Assembly (NCBI RefSeq): GCF_035599575.1
Contig: NZ_CP141179.1
Coordinates: 2,046,001-2,110,000, forward strand
DNA length: 64,000 nt
Source of the DNA: Roseovarius sp. Pro17
GTDB lineage: Bacteria; Pseudomonadota; Alphaproteobacteria; Rhodobacterales; Rhodobacteraceae
Reading direction: 5' to 3'
Every line of letters starts with the position of its first letter. Position 1 is the stretch's first letter. This document shows positions 42,334 through 51,358 of the stretch, in pieces. The translations under genes and the position numbers were made by a program. Under the pieces are notes generated by a model that saw nothing but the letters and a program-made list of their open reading frames with translations, did not search any database and was not told the origin of the DNA.

Positions 42334-44901
42334 ATGGATTGGGAAAAAGCAGCCGACTTTTTGGACCAACTTGCATCCAATCGAAAAGACGATCTGCTCG
42401 ATGCTGGCCAGCGCGCGTCTGTTGCAGAAATTGCCCGGCGGATCCGATCAGGTCAGCGTGCCGCCTTGTTGGCGGACGAGGTCGGTATGGGCAAAACCCG
42501 CATTGCGGTTGCGCTGATCTCGGCGGTGCGCCACGCGGGCGGCAGAACTGCCATTGTGCTCCCGGCTGGGTTGGGAGTGCAGTGGCAGAAGGAACTGAAG
42601 CTTTTTCAACCTGATGACCAGACCCTGTTGCCGTTGCGCAGTTATGACGGATTTGTCGCGGGATTCCTTACCGAGGATGATGCCGAAGGCAGCGCAAAAC
42701 ACAAAAGCAAGCACTCGGAATGGCTTAAGGATCGCAGACAACAGCGGGAATTGCCTAAAACCGGGTGGGCCGCCGAAGATGTCCTGATGATCTCGCACAC
42801 ATTTGCAGCAATGCGTTTCCCGAAAGCAGGCGACGGTCCGGCGGGGGGGTGGCGGCGTGAGTTGCTTCCGAATGTTGTACGAAGGCTGGCCCGACAACGG
42901 CGCAATTTCATGCGCGACAGCTTTCACGACGGTGAAATCGGCTATGTTTATGCTAGTCGTCGTGCGGCCCGCACCATTGCCGACACAATTATTGAACACG
43001 ATTTGCAGGACAAATCGGAATTGAAAGGTGCTCTGGTCGGCGACTACAAGTGGCTTGAGGCCGATGAATACAAGAAAAAGATCCTACGACTGATAGGGTA
43101 TGGGCTAGGTCAATTCGACCTGATCGTGGTCGATGAGGCTCACAAGGCCCGCGGTGCCGATTCCAGCCTTTCGCGCATTCTCGGACCGGTCAGCTGGGAG
43201 GCGGCAGATCCATTCCGTCTGGGGATGACTGCAACGCCTGTTGAACTGGACTCAGGGCAATGGATTGACACACTGGGCCGGATCAGCGGGCGGGACGACG
43301 GCCTGGACATGACTGCGCTGGGTGATCTTACGGAATGGATTTGTGGCTATGTCGACATCGTCAAACGCCTTCAGATTGAAGAACTTGATGCGCCATTGAC
43401 CGATGGTTTCGTGAGCGCTGCGACTCAATTTCAAGAGGCATTGCGCCCCTATGTCCTACGAAGGGACAAGCGCCACGATCCCGAGATCAGCGGATTTCAG
43501 GAACAGCACGGCGATTATCGTGTCGTGGAAGATCTTACAGTATCACCCGGGACCGAGGGCTTCACACGCGACTGGCTGCGTCGGTTCTGTGCAGCCGAGG
43601 CCCTGTCCATCCTGCCTCAGGAGGATACCCGTGTGAAACGTGCAAGGCTGTCGGTGGCTCAGGGTTACGGGTTTGGGTTCGCGCCTGACGCTGACCTTGC
43701 CGAAAAGTTGCAGGTGGAAGAAGAATTTGAAGGCCCACAATCGTTCTGGTTGGATACCCTCTTTGGCAAACCTGCGGATATCTACACTCATCCGGCAATT
43801 CTGGCCGCCGTGCAACTGATCGAATCATATGCCGAACGAAACGAGAAGGTTCTGGTCTTCGGGCGCTTTATAGCTCCGATGAATGCGCTGACCCGGATTT
43901 TGGATGCGCGCGAAATGCTGCGGCGGCTCAGAGATGGACAGCACTGGCCGGCCGCGAAAGTGCGGGACGAAAACGAACCCGCCGTTCTTGCCGCGATGAA
44001 AGACCCTAAAATCCACGCGCCCGCGGGCGGAATCACAGCGATCAATCAGATGCTGACAGAGCGTTACAAAAAATGGTCCACTGCGCGCCGTACAGAGCTT
44101 GCAAGGCTTCATCGTGAAATCGACGCCCTTGCGCCAAAGGATGATGTCCCCGCTCTGCTAGTTGGCTTCTTGCGCCAGGACGATGATGGCGAAGAGTTGC
44201 AAGGCGATATCGGACCCCTGCTGGAAGCGCTTGGAGACAGGCGCGAGCGCGCGGATGCACCTTGGACCGGCTTCGAAATACTGGACCTGTTCAGAAGGCT
44301 GCTGGCGGAGCTCTCGACCGATGACGAGCAAGAAGACAACAACACTCTGCGGTCCAGACTGGTTGTGTATCTTCAGGATTATTCCGGGCGAGAGGGAAAT
44401 TTTGCTCGCATGATGTCTGGCGCAACTCTACCTCAAACACGCCGCTTGTTGCAGTCCGCCTTCAATCGCGCCTCCAGCTGGCCAATGGTGCTGCTTGCAC
44501 AATCTCGCGTCGGGCGTGAGGGGCTGAATTTGCATGAAGCCTGTCGCACCGTGGTCATTCTGCACGCAGAGTGGAACCCCGGCATCGTTGAACAACAGAT
44601 CGGCCGCGTGGACCGTAAGGGTAGCTGTTGGCTGCATGATCTGAAATCATGGCAGGAGAATGCAACGGGTGAACCACCGCGCATCCGTATTCATCCTGTT
44701 GTCGTGAGCGGAACCTATGACGACCACAATTGGCAGGTGCTAAAAGCACGCTGGATGGAGTTGCGCGCACAGTTGCATGGAGAGGTATTGCCGAAGCACG
44801 CAAAGCACTCCGCGACATTGCCTGAAATTGAGGCATTGCGGCACCGCATTGTAGCAGCCACACCTAACTTCGCGCCAAGGGGTATTGAGAATGAACAATG
44901 A
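42334..44901 (+). CDS. SNF2/RapA-type helicase
   Basis: An 855-aa superfamily 2 ATPase. Motifs: Q-like GQRASVAEIARRI, Walker A LADEVGMGKTRIA, Walker B IVVDEAHKARGAD, motif III LGMTATPVEL, motif V SRVGREGLNLHEA and motif VI QQIGRVDRKGS. Insertions between them are larger than in RapA. It should translocate on double-stranded DNA using ATP. It is the last gene of the tightly coupled run 33567-44901; after it comes an IS630 remnant, so the operon's natural 3' boundary may have been trimmed. Confidence 0.88.
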   Translation: MDWEKAADFLDQLASNRKDDLLDAGQRASVAEIARRIRSGQRAALLADEVGMGKTRIAVALISAVRHAGGRTAIVLPAGLGVQWQKELKLFQPDDQTLLPLRSYDGFVAGFLTEDDAEGSAKHKSKHSEWLKDRRQQRELPKTGWAAEDVLMISHTFAAMRFPKAGDGPAGGWRRELLPNVVRRLARQRRNFMRDSFHDGEIGYVYASRRAARTIADTIIEHDLQDKSELKGALVGDYKWLEADEYKKKILRLIGYGLGQFDLIVVDEAHKARGADSSLSRILGPVSWEAADPFRLGMTATPVELDSGQWIDTLGRISGRDDGLDMTALGDLTEWICGYVDIVKRLQIEELDAPLTDGFVSAATQFQEALRPYVLRRDKRHDPEISGFQEQHGDYRVVEDLTVSPGTEGFTRDWLRRFCAAEALSILPQEDTRVKRARLSVAQGYGFGFAPDADLAEKLQVEEEFEGPQSFWLDTLFGKPADIYTHPAILAAVQLIESYAERNEKVLVFGRFIAPMNALTRILDAREMLRRLRDGQHWPAAKVRDENEPAVLAAMKDPKIHAPAGGITAINQMLTERYKKWSTARRTELARLHREIDALAPKDDVPALLVGFLRQDDDGEELQGDIGPLLEALGDRRERADAPWTGFEILDLFRRLLAELSTDDEQEDNNTLRSRLVVYLQDYSGREGNFARMMSGATLPQTRRLLQSAFNRASSWPMVLLAQSRVGREGLNLHEACRTVVILHAEWNPGIVEQQIGRVDRKGSCWLHDLKSWQENATGEPPRIRIHPVVVSGTYDDHNWQVLKARWMELRAQLHGEVLPKHAKHSATLPEIEALRHRIVAATPNFAPRGIENEQ

Positions 44902-44904
44902 CCT

Positions 44905-45513
44905 AAAGCGTTTTCAGCTTTTGTTGAATCGAATGGGATTCACAGCGGGCTTGTTTTCTGATTCATCCTGTCCAGGAGGATCAGTTCATGCCCAACCCGC
45001 TTTCCGCCGATATTCGAGCGCGTTTTGAAGCGCTGTTTTCCAAGGGCCTTTCGGGTCGAGAAATTGGCCGTCGTTTGATGATTTCAGCGGCATCCGCGTC
45101 GCGACTGTCCCAGAAACTCAAGCAAGGCTTGCGCCTGACGCCCGCCGAGAACCCGCGCAATACAGGGCATGGGAGGCTGGCACCTTTCCATGACTTCCTG
45201 ATCGAGTTGATCGATCAAGACCCGGACATTACACTCAAGGAATTGCAGGGCGCTTTGTCCGACGCGCATAACGTGACCGCATCCGTCTCCGGCATTGATC
45301 AAGCCCTCAAGCGGTTGGGCTACACGAAAAAAAAGCCTCATTGCGGATGAACGCAAGCGCTCAAGGGTAAAGCGTGCCCGAGCTGATTGGTTCACACATC
45401 GCATCCCTGGACGCGCCAGCGTTTTTCGATCATTGCCCGTCATTGCAGCCGAGTGTTCAAAAAAGGCGAGCATAAAACGCTGTATCCCAGGCCCGCACTA
45501 CTCCATCGAATGA
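44905..45513 (+). pseudogene. IS630 family transposase remnant with an A8 frameshift tract
   Basis: The frame 44988-45350 encodes an IS630 helix-turn-helix region: MPNPLSADIRARFEALF, then GLSGREIGRRLMISAASASR. A run of eight A residues near 45327 lets a shifted frame continue as SLIADERKRSRVKRARADW, which is the normal continuation in this family. Soon after (near 45420) homology stops and the DDE domain is missing. The sequence before the ATG (aaagcgttttcagctttt) looks like the IS left end. This element is not functional. Confidence 0.8.
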
Positions 45514-45730
45514 CGGCCGCCTCTAAGAGATTTGGCGGTTCCGGCCCTTACCGGACCTTGGCCAGCTTGTCTGTTTCTGCGGCGCAGCGTCACCAAACCG
45601 GCCATTCGTTCATCGTGCAGCATTTTAGATGGCGAGATGACGGCAGTGCGGGACAACCCCGCCGTTTGCTGCAGTGCCTTGATAGCTTCGGTGCCCTGGT
45701 GTCTGATACCCTGTATTGGAGAGCCTCTTA

Positions 45731-46495
45731 ATGAATGATGACGCAACAACCGTTCTCGAATGGACCTTCGAACCGACGGACCTCTTCGAAGAGATTATTG
45801 ACGTCGAGATACTGTCCAGTAGTGTGCGTATCGAACAAGGAGTTGCTCGCGGGCATTTCCCGACGTCAGAGTATGAAAGAGGCGCCGAGTTTCGTGATGA
45901 GGCTCATCGGGAACTGGAGCCTCACTTCTTAAGCCAAGCGATCATTACAGGTAAGAGGTTAGTTCTGAACCCCGCACAATTGACCCGTGAATACCCCGAC
46001 GGGCGTTCCGACCGAAACATCATCGTCAGAACTGCCCACTTCAATCTGTCAACTTTCAAAGCAAAAGTAGACTTTATCATCCGTGACAAGGACGGCAATG
46101 TCACTTCCAACTCCCGAGCGGAGCGCATCGCAGAACAGACGGAGTTTCGAGCTAAGTTCGTCGACGCCCGACCGGGTTTCCCCGAGATCAGGGCGATGGC
46201 TGATAGCTGGAACAAGTCCTTCGAAGACGAGGCGAACTGCTTCGTTCATCTCTACGAAGTTCGGGATTGCATTCAGACCATTTTCGGTAGAGCTGAGGAA
46301 GCGAAGAGGGCGCTCAATGTGGACGATGACTGGAAAACAATCGGCAAGCTATCCAATAGGCCCGATAATGCTCTGGGCAGACACCGCGGCAATGGCACAA
46401 ACCATAAGAAGCCTGATCGAGATACCTTGCGGAAAGGCCGCGATGCGACCCGCCGGTTGATTGCTGCCTACATCGATCATGTCAGCCGAAGCTAG
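45731..46495 (+). CDS. Hypothetical protein of unknown function
   Basis: A 254-aa soluble protein starting at ATG 45731. The composition looks like real coding sequence, with regular secondary-structure-like patterning (TSEYERGAEFRDEAHRELEP, then FPEIRAMADSWNKSF and FVHLYEVRDCIQTIFG). No domain is recognised. The segment from KTIGKLSNRPDNALGRHRG to IDHVSRS is basic and may bind nucleic acid or a partner. It stands alone between IS remnants, downstream of the nuclease-helicase operon. It may once have been part of that island, but nothing shows a link. Confidence 0.65.
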   Translation: MNDDATTVLEWTFEPTDLFEEIIDVEILSSSVRIEQGVARGHFPTSEYERGAEFRDEAHRELEPHFLSQAIITGKRLVLNPAQLTREYPDGRSDRNIIVRTAHFNLSTFKAKVDFIIRDKDGNVTSNSRAERIAEQTEFRAKFVDARPGFPEIRAMADSWNKSFEDEANCFVHLYEVRDCIQTIFGRAEEAKRALNVDDDWKTIGKLSNRPDNALGRHRGNGTNHKKPDRDTLRKGRDATRRLIAAYIDHVSRS

Positions 46496-46526
46496 AAGTG
46501 CCCAAGTGCGGAAGCACTTCCGGAAA

Positions 46527-46620
46527 GGGCTCAGAGCCGACTTGCGGCGGTGCAGAACAAGGCCCAACTTCCAGAGCGCTTGAATGTCGGCTCCCTACTT
46601 CGCGGCAAGACTGGCTCGCA
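46527..46620 (+). repeat. 94-bp dispersed repeat, copy 2
   Basis: Same-length match to 8273-8366, with the 3' half identical. The copy starts about 30 bases after the stop of the gene at 45731. Confidence 0.75.
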
Positions 46621-47156
46621 CGCGCGGCGAACGGCAGCTCTCCGCCCTCCTTACCAGATGCTGCGTGGGCGAAGCTAAAAATCACGCACTTGCAGCGAAC
46701 AACCGCTTTGTCCCGCTTACAGCTGACCTTAAACCGGTCCAATGCTGCGCACTCGCTCCGATGTCCGCTTTGGGGAAGCTGCGCTGCAGCGTCGAGAACT
46801 TGCGTGGACGGCAGCTTTGGTGAAGGAATTCCGATGCGGGCCATTGTGCAAGATTTCCACAGGGAGTGACTGTGGCCCGCGTTGGAAATCCTCCCAAGGT
46901 GGAAGCCGCGGGGGTCTTGGATCAATCTATGGGGAAAGAGCGCTGACGGTTGAGGCGACGGTTGCATGAGGGTTTCGGCTGAAGCTGTGCCTGTTCTCTG
47001 AGCCGGCCGTAAGGATGGCCCATGATGCTGATACTGTTGTGCGTTTTGGCGTGATTGCCGTTTCGTGCTGCGCCAGAGATGGGAAGGCGCGTGCGGCTCT
47101 GGCCGGGGCTGCGGAGGGCGACCGGAGGTGCTCTGTGACGAATGACAGGCGATTTG
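46621..47156. other. Non-coding region before the IS91 remnant
   Basis: About 535 bases. Short frames exist on both strands, but none has a recognisable domain or a good ribosome-binding site. The composition suggests decayed dispersed-repeat sequence. Confidence 0.4.
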
Positions 47157-48152
47157 TCATGCGGCCTGCTCCCTTGGTGGCGCGCGCGACATCGGTTTTT
47201 GCCCGCGTCGGAATATCTCGATGATGCGCATGGGTCCGCCGCAACAGGGACATGGCTCGCGCAGGGTGAGTGGTATCACCTCGGCTTCGGTTTCTGGTGC
47301 GGTGGCATGTTCAGGGCGCTGGACGCAAAGCAGGGCGCGGATCATTGTGATGTTCACCTTGCGGGTTGAACTTGCCAGCAGGCCGTAATGTCGGATGCGA
47401 TGGAAGCCGTCGGGCAGGACATGGCTTAGGAACCGACGAATGAACTCGGGCGTGGCCAGCCGCATGACCTTTTGCCTGTCACCGGACTTGATACGGTAAT
47501 CCTTCCAGCGGAAGGCGACGGTCTCGGCGGCTGCGCTGACCAGACGGGCGTTCGAGATCGCCACCCGGTGGGTGTAGCGGCTCAGGTAGGCCAGAACGGC
47601 TTCCGGCCCTCCAAAGGGCGGTTTGGCATAGACCACCCATTCGGCTTTGCGGAACGGGGCGAGCCAGGTGGCAAACGCCTTTGCCGCCAACAATCCGGCG
47701 AGATCGCCGAAGAAGTCCAACTGCCCAGAGCGATGCAGATCCATCAGCCCTTGCAGAAACAGGCGTCGGAACAGCCGCGACAGCGCCCGCACATGCAGGA
47801 AGAAGCCGGGGCGGCAGGCGACCCACCTTGTGCCTTCAGGCGACAGGCCACCGCCCGGAACGATCATGTGGATGTGGGGATGGTGCGTCAGCGCCGACCC
47901 CCAGGTATGCAGAACGCTGGTCATACCCACCCGCGCGCCCATGCGCTTGGGATCGGTGGCGATGGTCTTCACCGTCTCGGCCGACGCCTTGAACAGCAGT
48001 CCGTAGACCGCCTTCTTGTTCCAATAGGCGATCTGGGCAATCTCAGCGGGCAGCGTGAAGACGACGTGGAAGTATTCTACGGGCAACAAGTCTTCGGCGC
48101 GGGCCTCCATCCAGTCGCGTGCAGCCGGGCCTTGGCATTTGGGGCATGGGAA
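47157..48152 (-). pseudogene. IS91 family transposase, 5'-truncated
   Basis: The minus-strand frame carries most of an IS91/IS1294-type rolling-circle transposase: CPKCQGPAARDWMEAR, LLPVEYFHVVFTLPAE, the HUH motif HPHIHMIVPGGG, AYLSRYTHRVAISN with the catalytic Tyr, and a C-terminal zinc-binding CPCCGG. The first roughly 70 residues (helical start and the CxxC pairs before NRHCPKC) are missing. Homology begins exactly at CPKC, beside a 15-bp inverted repeat. Without the N-terminal zinc finger it is probably inactive. Confidence 0.85.
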
Positions 48153-48155
48153 CCT

Positions 48156-48193
48156 CCTGATTGACGATTGAGAAACTCCAATCGTCAATCAGG
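48156..48193. repeat. Perfect 15-bp inverted repeat at the IS91 truncation point
   Basis: Arms 48156-48170 (cctgattgacgattg) and 48179-48193 are exact reverse complements with an 8-base spacer, agaaactc. It marks the junction where transposase homology stops. No T-run follows. Confidence 0.9.
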
Positions 48194-48399
48194 TCAGCCA
48201 GATCACAAAATGCGCACAGCTATGGCCGGCTCACCCCATCAGCCAAAGGCACCAATGCCGCGGAGCGGCTTCGTCCATGGGCCGGGAGCGTCGATCACGC
48301 TGACCGTTCGTACCCTGTAGTCGCTGTTGGATCGCTTGTCGGCTTCAAGCCCAAGTCGCAGATAAACTGCATTTTCCTGAAAGACCGATTTACAATTTG

Positions 48400-49098
48400 T
48401 TATGGCGGACCGGCCGACAAAACAACATTGCTGAACGCACCATCACTGCCACTGCCCGTGTTGTCACTGTCACAAAAGAAACCCAGCGTCTGTAGGGTCG
48501 GCGTTCCCGAACCGCCTATGTCGGTATAGAGTTGGCGCAGATCGAGCGATTGGTCATGCCATTCCCCAATGCTCGCGTTCAATCCGTTGGCGACATAGTG
48601 ATAGAACGTGCCAATGATCTTATAGTCACCCGGCGCATATTTCTTGTTGCTCCAAATGATCTCCGCACCGCTTGTTTCGCCGCTCTCGTTCGAAAACTGC
48701 AGATAGAACCGCAGGGGATGATCATCACCGGCCTCGGTGACTTCATCGATATCGCTTTGGATCGGTTGGTCCACCCGCCAACGCCATGACAGGATTGGAA
48801 GCTCGGCCACGGGGATCTCTGTATCGCGCGCAAGGATTGAGGCGCTGTTGTCCGTTGTGCAGCGTAGAATGCGGATTCCGTCTTTTTCCACGAGCCGATA
48901 GTCTGTTGGGGTGACACGAAAAAAGGTTCGCTCGCGCCAACCGTCCCCAAGGTGATTGGTGTCGAGATCGGCCAAGAGATCAATGGGCTGACCGGACGCA
49001 AGCAGCGGTTTTCCTGTGTCAAAGAAGGGGGCGCGCGTAGTCCAGTACGCAGCGCCCAAAAGCGCTGCAATTGGAATAGCCAGAAGTATCCGTTTCAT
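48400..49098 (-). CDS. DUF3047 secreted protein
   Basis: A 232-aa protein starting at ATG 49098 with a signal peptide or N-terminal anchor (MKRILLAIPIAALLGAAYW). The rest fits DUF3047: LPILSWRWRVDQPIQSD, DDHPLRFYLQFSN, AEIIWSNKKYAPGDYKIIG and an SLDLRQLYTDIGG tract near the end. The family has a jelly-roll, lectin-like fold, probably binding carbohydrate or lipid outside the cytoplasm. A longer in-frame start (49278) lacks signal-peptide character. Function unknown. It is near, but not clearly in, an operon with the molybdoenzyme genes. Confidence 0.82.
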   Translation of the reverse strand: MKRILLAIPIAALLGAAYWTTRAPFFDTGKPLLASGQPIDLLADLDTNHLGDGWRERTFFRVTPTDYRLVEKDGIRILRCTTDNSASILARDTEIPVAELPILSWRWRVDQPIQSDIDEVTEAGDDHPLRFYLQFSNESGETSGAEIIWSNKKYAPGDYKIIGTFYHYVANGLNASIGEWHDQSLDLRQLYTDIGGSGTPTLQTLGFFCDSDNTGSGSDGAFSNVVLSAGPP

Positions 49099-49228
49099 CC
49101 GCGATCCTGCCTGCATGCCTGACGATCCACCGTCTCCCCCGCATCCAGCCACACTTTCAAATGAACTGAAAGAAACAAGATCTTGAGGTCGAAGGCATGG
49201 CAACGGCGCACAAAGCCTGCCGAAGGGA

Positions 49229-49450
49229 AATCCCAAGCACTGGGCCATGGGCCTTGTTCTGGGCCCGCGCGTGCGCATCTGGGCGCTGGTCCTCGCCGCC
49301 TATTGCATCTTTACCAGTTACTTCCACTGGCAACTGCGCGCTGACCCTTGGCAGGTCACGATCATGGTCAAGAACTGGTCCATTGCCGGCGGCTTGCTGA
49401 TCCTCGCCGCCCAGGGACCGGGACGGTTCGAGATGGGGCGGGCGGGCTGA
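49229..49450 (+). pseudogene. DoxX family membrane protein, C-terminal fragment
   Basis: About 70 residues match the last two transmembrane segments of DoxX proteins: WALVLAAYCIFTSYFHWQLR, then WQVTIMVKNWSIAGG, ending LLILAAQGPGRFE. The usual 60-70 N-terminal residues, with the first two membrane helices, are absent. No good start exists upstream, so this is a truncated gene. Confidence 0.7.
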
Positions 49451-49662
49451 ACCGCTCCACACCTCGTGCCAAACTCGCAACCGGGCAGCGCAGTGGCACA
49501 AAGCAGATTGGCGGAACGGTCTGCGGCGTCACCGGGCGGTGATTTCCGGAGTGGTACATTTGCCTCGTTCCCCTTTCCGCCAATGATCCGATTATAAAGG
49601 CCGGGCTGCGTCTCCAACTCTGGCTGAAGGTCTTGGAAAGCCTTCAATTCAGCCGCGCCGCG

Positions 49663-50433
49663 TCATATGCCCGCATACCAATCATAGAAACCGACGTCTT
49701 CCCAGTAGCCGCCTTTTCCGCCGCCAATTTTGGCGAGGGTGGCCACCGCCTTGATGCGCATGATAAACTTGGCGTGTTTATAGCCAAGCTGCCGCTCGAC
49801 CCTGAGGCGGACCGGCGCGCCGTGCCCGATCGGCAGGTCGCTGCCATTCATCCCATAGGCCAGGATTGTCTGCGGGTGGAACGCATCGACGAGGTCAATA
49901 CTCTCATAATAGGGGGTGGGTGACATCCGACCGAAGCTGTCGGCGCACTGGAAAACAATGTAGCGCGCCTCGGGTTTCAACTGCACGTCTTCGAGGATCG
50001 TCCGAAGTGGCACCCCGGTCCAGCCGCCAATCGCGCTCCAGCCCTCGACGCAATCATGCCGCGTTATCTGGGTGCGCGCGGGGCGGGATTTTAGTTCAGA
50101 GAGCGTGTAGCCCTTTGGTTGCTCGACGAGGCCCGAGACCTGCAACTGCCAATTCGCGAAGTTCTCGGAAACATGCCGCCGATACTCTTGCGTTCCGGGA
50201 TCCGTGTTTCCGTTGGTGCGAAAATCGGGAGAGAGATCGGCCTTGGTATACTCCCTGGCCAAGGCATTGGAGCCGATCAGCCTATGCACCCGGTAAGAGA
50301 GCCATTCCCCCGAGCGCAGCACCGTCTCGCGAAAACTGGGGGCGGCACCGAGGCGATCGCACCCGACCAATACGGCGGGCGTCGCCAAGGCCACTCCGGT
50401 CAGCAACTTGCGGCGCGTGAACAGGCGGGACAT
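49663..50433 (-). CDS. Periplasmic molybdopterin-dependent oxidoreductase (sulfite oxidase fold)
   Basis: A 256-aa protein of the MsrP/YedY-like sulfite-oxidase fold. The N-terminus has a twin-arginine signal (TRRKLLTGVALATPAVLVGC), which would export the folded Mo enzyme. A Cys ending the signal could be a lipobox. The Mo-ligand cysteine lies in TRHDCVEGWSAIGGWTGV, and VRLRVERQLGYKHAKFI is the conserved C-terminal tract. The substrate is not clear: methionine sulfoxide, another S- or N-oxide, or an unknown reductase activity. It overlaps the cytochrome b gene by one base (TGATG), so the two form an electron-transfer pair. Confidence 0.88.
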   Translation of the reverse strand: MSRLFTRRKLLTGVALATPAVLVGCDRLGAAPSFRETVLRSGEWLSYRVHRLIGSNALAREYTKADLSPDFRTNGNTDPGTQEYRRHVSENFANWQLQVSGLVEQPKGYTLSELKSRPARTQITRHDCVEGWSAIGGWTGVPLRTILEDVQLKPEARYIVFQCADSFGRMSPTPYYESIDLVDAFHPQTILAYGMNGSDLPIGHGAPVRLRVERQLGYKHAKFIMRIKAVATLAKIGGGKGGYWEDVGFYDWYAGI

Positions 50434-51272
50434 CAGCGTTTCTCCCTTGGCAGGCGAAAGCGGCCGGTGATCATCGAGCGGATTTCATTGAACGGGCCGG
50501 CAAGCAGTACCATGACGAGATGCACGATGATGAACAGAACCAGAAGCGTCGCCGCGATGAAATGAATGGAGCGCGCAGTTTGACGCCCTCCGAACATATC
50601 CAATAGCCAAGGCCAGCTTGCGTCCATCGCAGGCGACATGGTCAGGCCGGTCAGGATCATCGCCGGGATCAGAACAAAAATGACGCCGATATAGCTCGTC
50701 TTTTGCAGGATATTGTAACGCAGCGCGGCGGCCCCCTTTGGAAACCGCAGGCGGGCATGGTTCTTGATGTCATTCCAGATGTGGCGTGGCTTGATCTCAT
50801 GGCGTCCCGGCAAAAGATCGCGCCAGATATGGCCATTCACAAGGCTCCACACCAGATAGAAGGTCAGGCCAAGCGAAAACACCCATGCAAAGGTCAGGTG
50901 CCACCGCCGGGCGAGCGCCAGATTGTAGTTGGATGGAAGCGTCGCCCAAGACGGAAACGCGCGGCTCTGGGTGTTCCCATCTCCATCCGTCCACGACCCA
51001 AGCACGCCGGTAGTCGTGACCTGCGCGCCCGCGATCCGGGCGTAGCCTTCGCCTTGCTGACTGCCGATCTCGAGCCATGCGGGATCAGGATTTGCACCGT
51101 ATTCCCCCCAGTAGAGGCGCGGATGCGCATTAAAAATCATCAGTCCGCTCATGAGCAGGATAATCAGCGCTGCAAAATTGACCCAATGCCATAGCCGCGT
51201 CGACAGCTTGTGCCGTCGAACGACGTCGCCGCCCTGCGGATCGGCTATTTCGGAGACGTGAGGGGCTGCCAC
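50433..51272 (-). CDS. Cytochrome b561-type membrane subunit
   Basis: About 279 aa, with roughly four to five membrane helices and haem-ligating histidines in STRLWHWVNFAALII, LARRWHLTFAWVF and RSIHFIAATLLV (then FIIVHLVMVL). It resembles the cytochrome b561/Ni-Fe hydrogenase cytochrome b group that hands quinol electrons to periplasmic oxidoreductases. It is translationally coupled to the molybdoenzyme, which it should reduce. The start is uncertain: GTG 51272 has an agagg ribosome-binding site, while ATG 51323 adds 17 residues without family character. Confidence 0.85.
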   Translation of the reverse strand: MAAPHVSEIADPQGGDVVRRHKLSTRLWHWVNFAALIILLMSGLMIFNAHPRLYWGEYGANPDPAWLEIGSQQGEGYARIAGAQVTTTGVLGSWTDGDGNTQSRAFPSWATLPSNYNLALARRWHLTFAWVFSLGLTFYLVWSLVNGHIWRDLLPGRHEIKPRHIWNDIKNHARLRFPKGAAALRYNILQKTSYIGVIFVLIPAMILTGLTMSPAMDASWPWLLDMFGGRQTARSIHFIAATLLVLFIIVHLVMVLLAGPFNEIRSMITGRFRLPREKR

Positions 51273-51358
51273 TATTCCGGACCTCTTTCGGTGATATTGC
51301 CCGGCATGGCCTAATCTGGCCATGCCGGATCAGTAGATGAGATTCAAACGATCCGGGC

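Noticed and set aside
31860..44901. Assignment of the operon to DISARM, BREX or phosphorothioation systems
   Set aside because: No DrmA/DrmB, no BrxL/PglZ, no DNA methylase and no Dnd/Ssp proteins are encoded; only the PLD nuclease and SNF2 helicase are shared in type.
45514..45730. Minus-strand 83-codon frame over 45498-45749
   Set aside because: No recognisable domain; it spans the decayed region after the IS630 remnant and overlaps the start of the gene at 45731.
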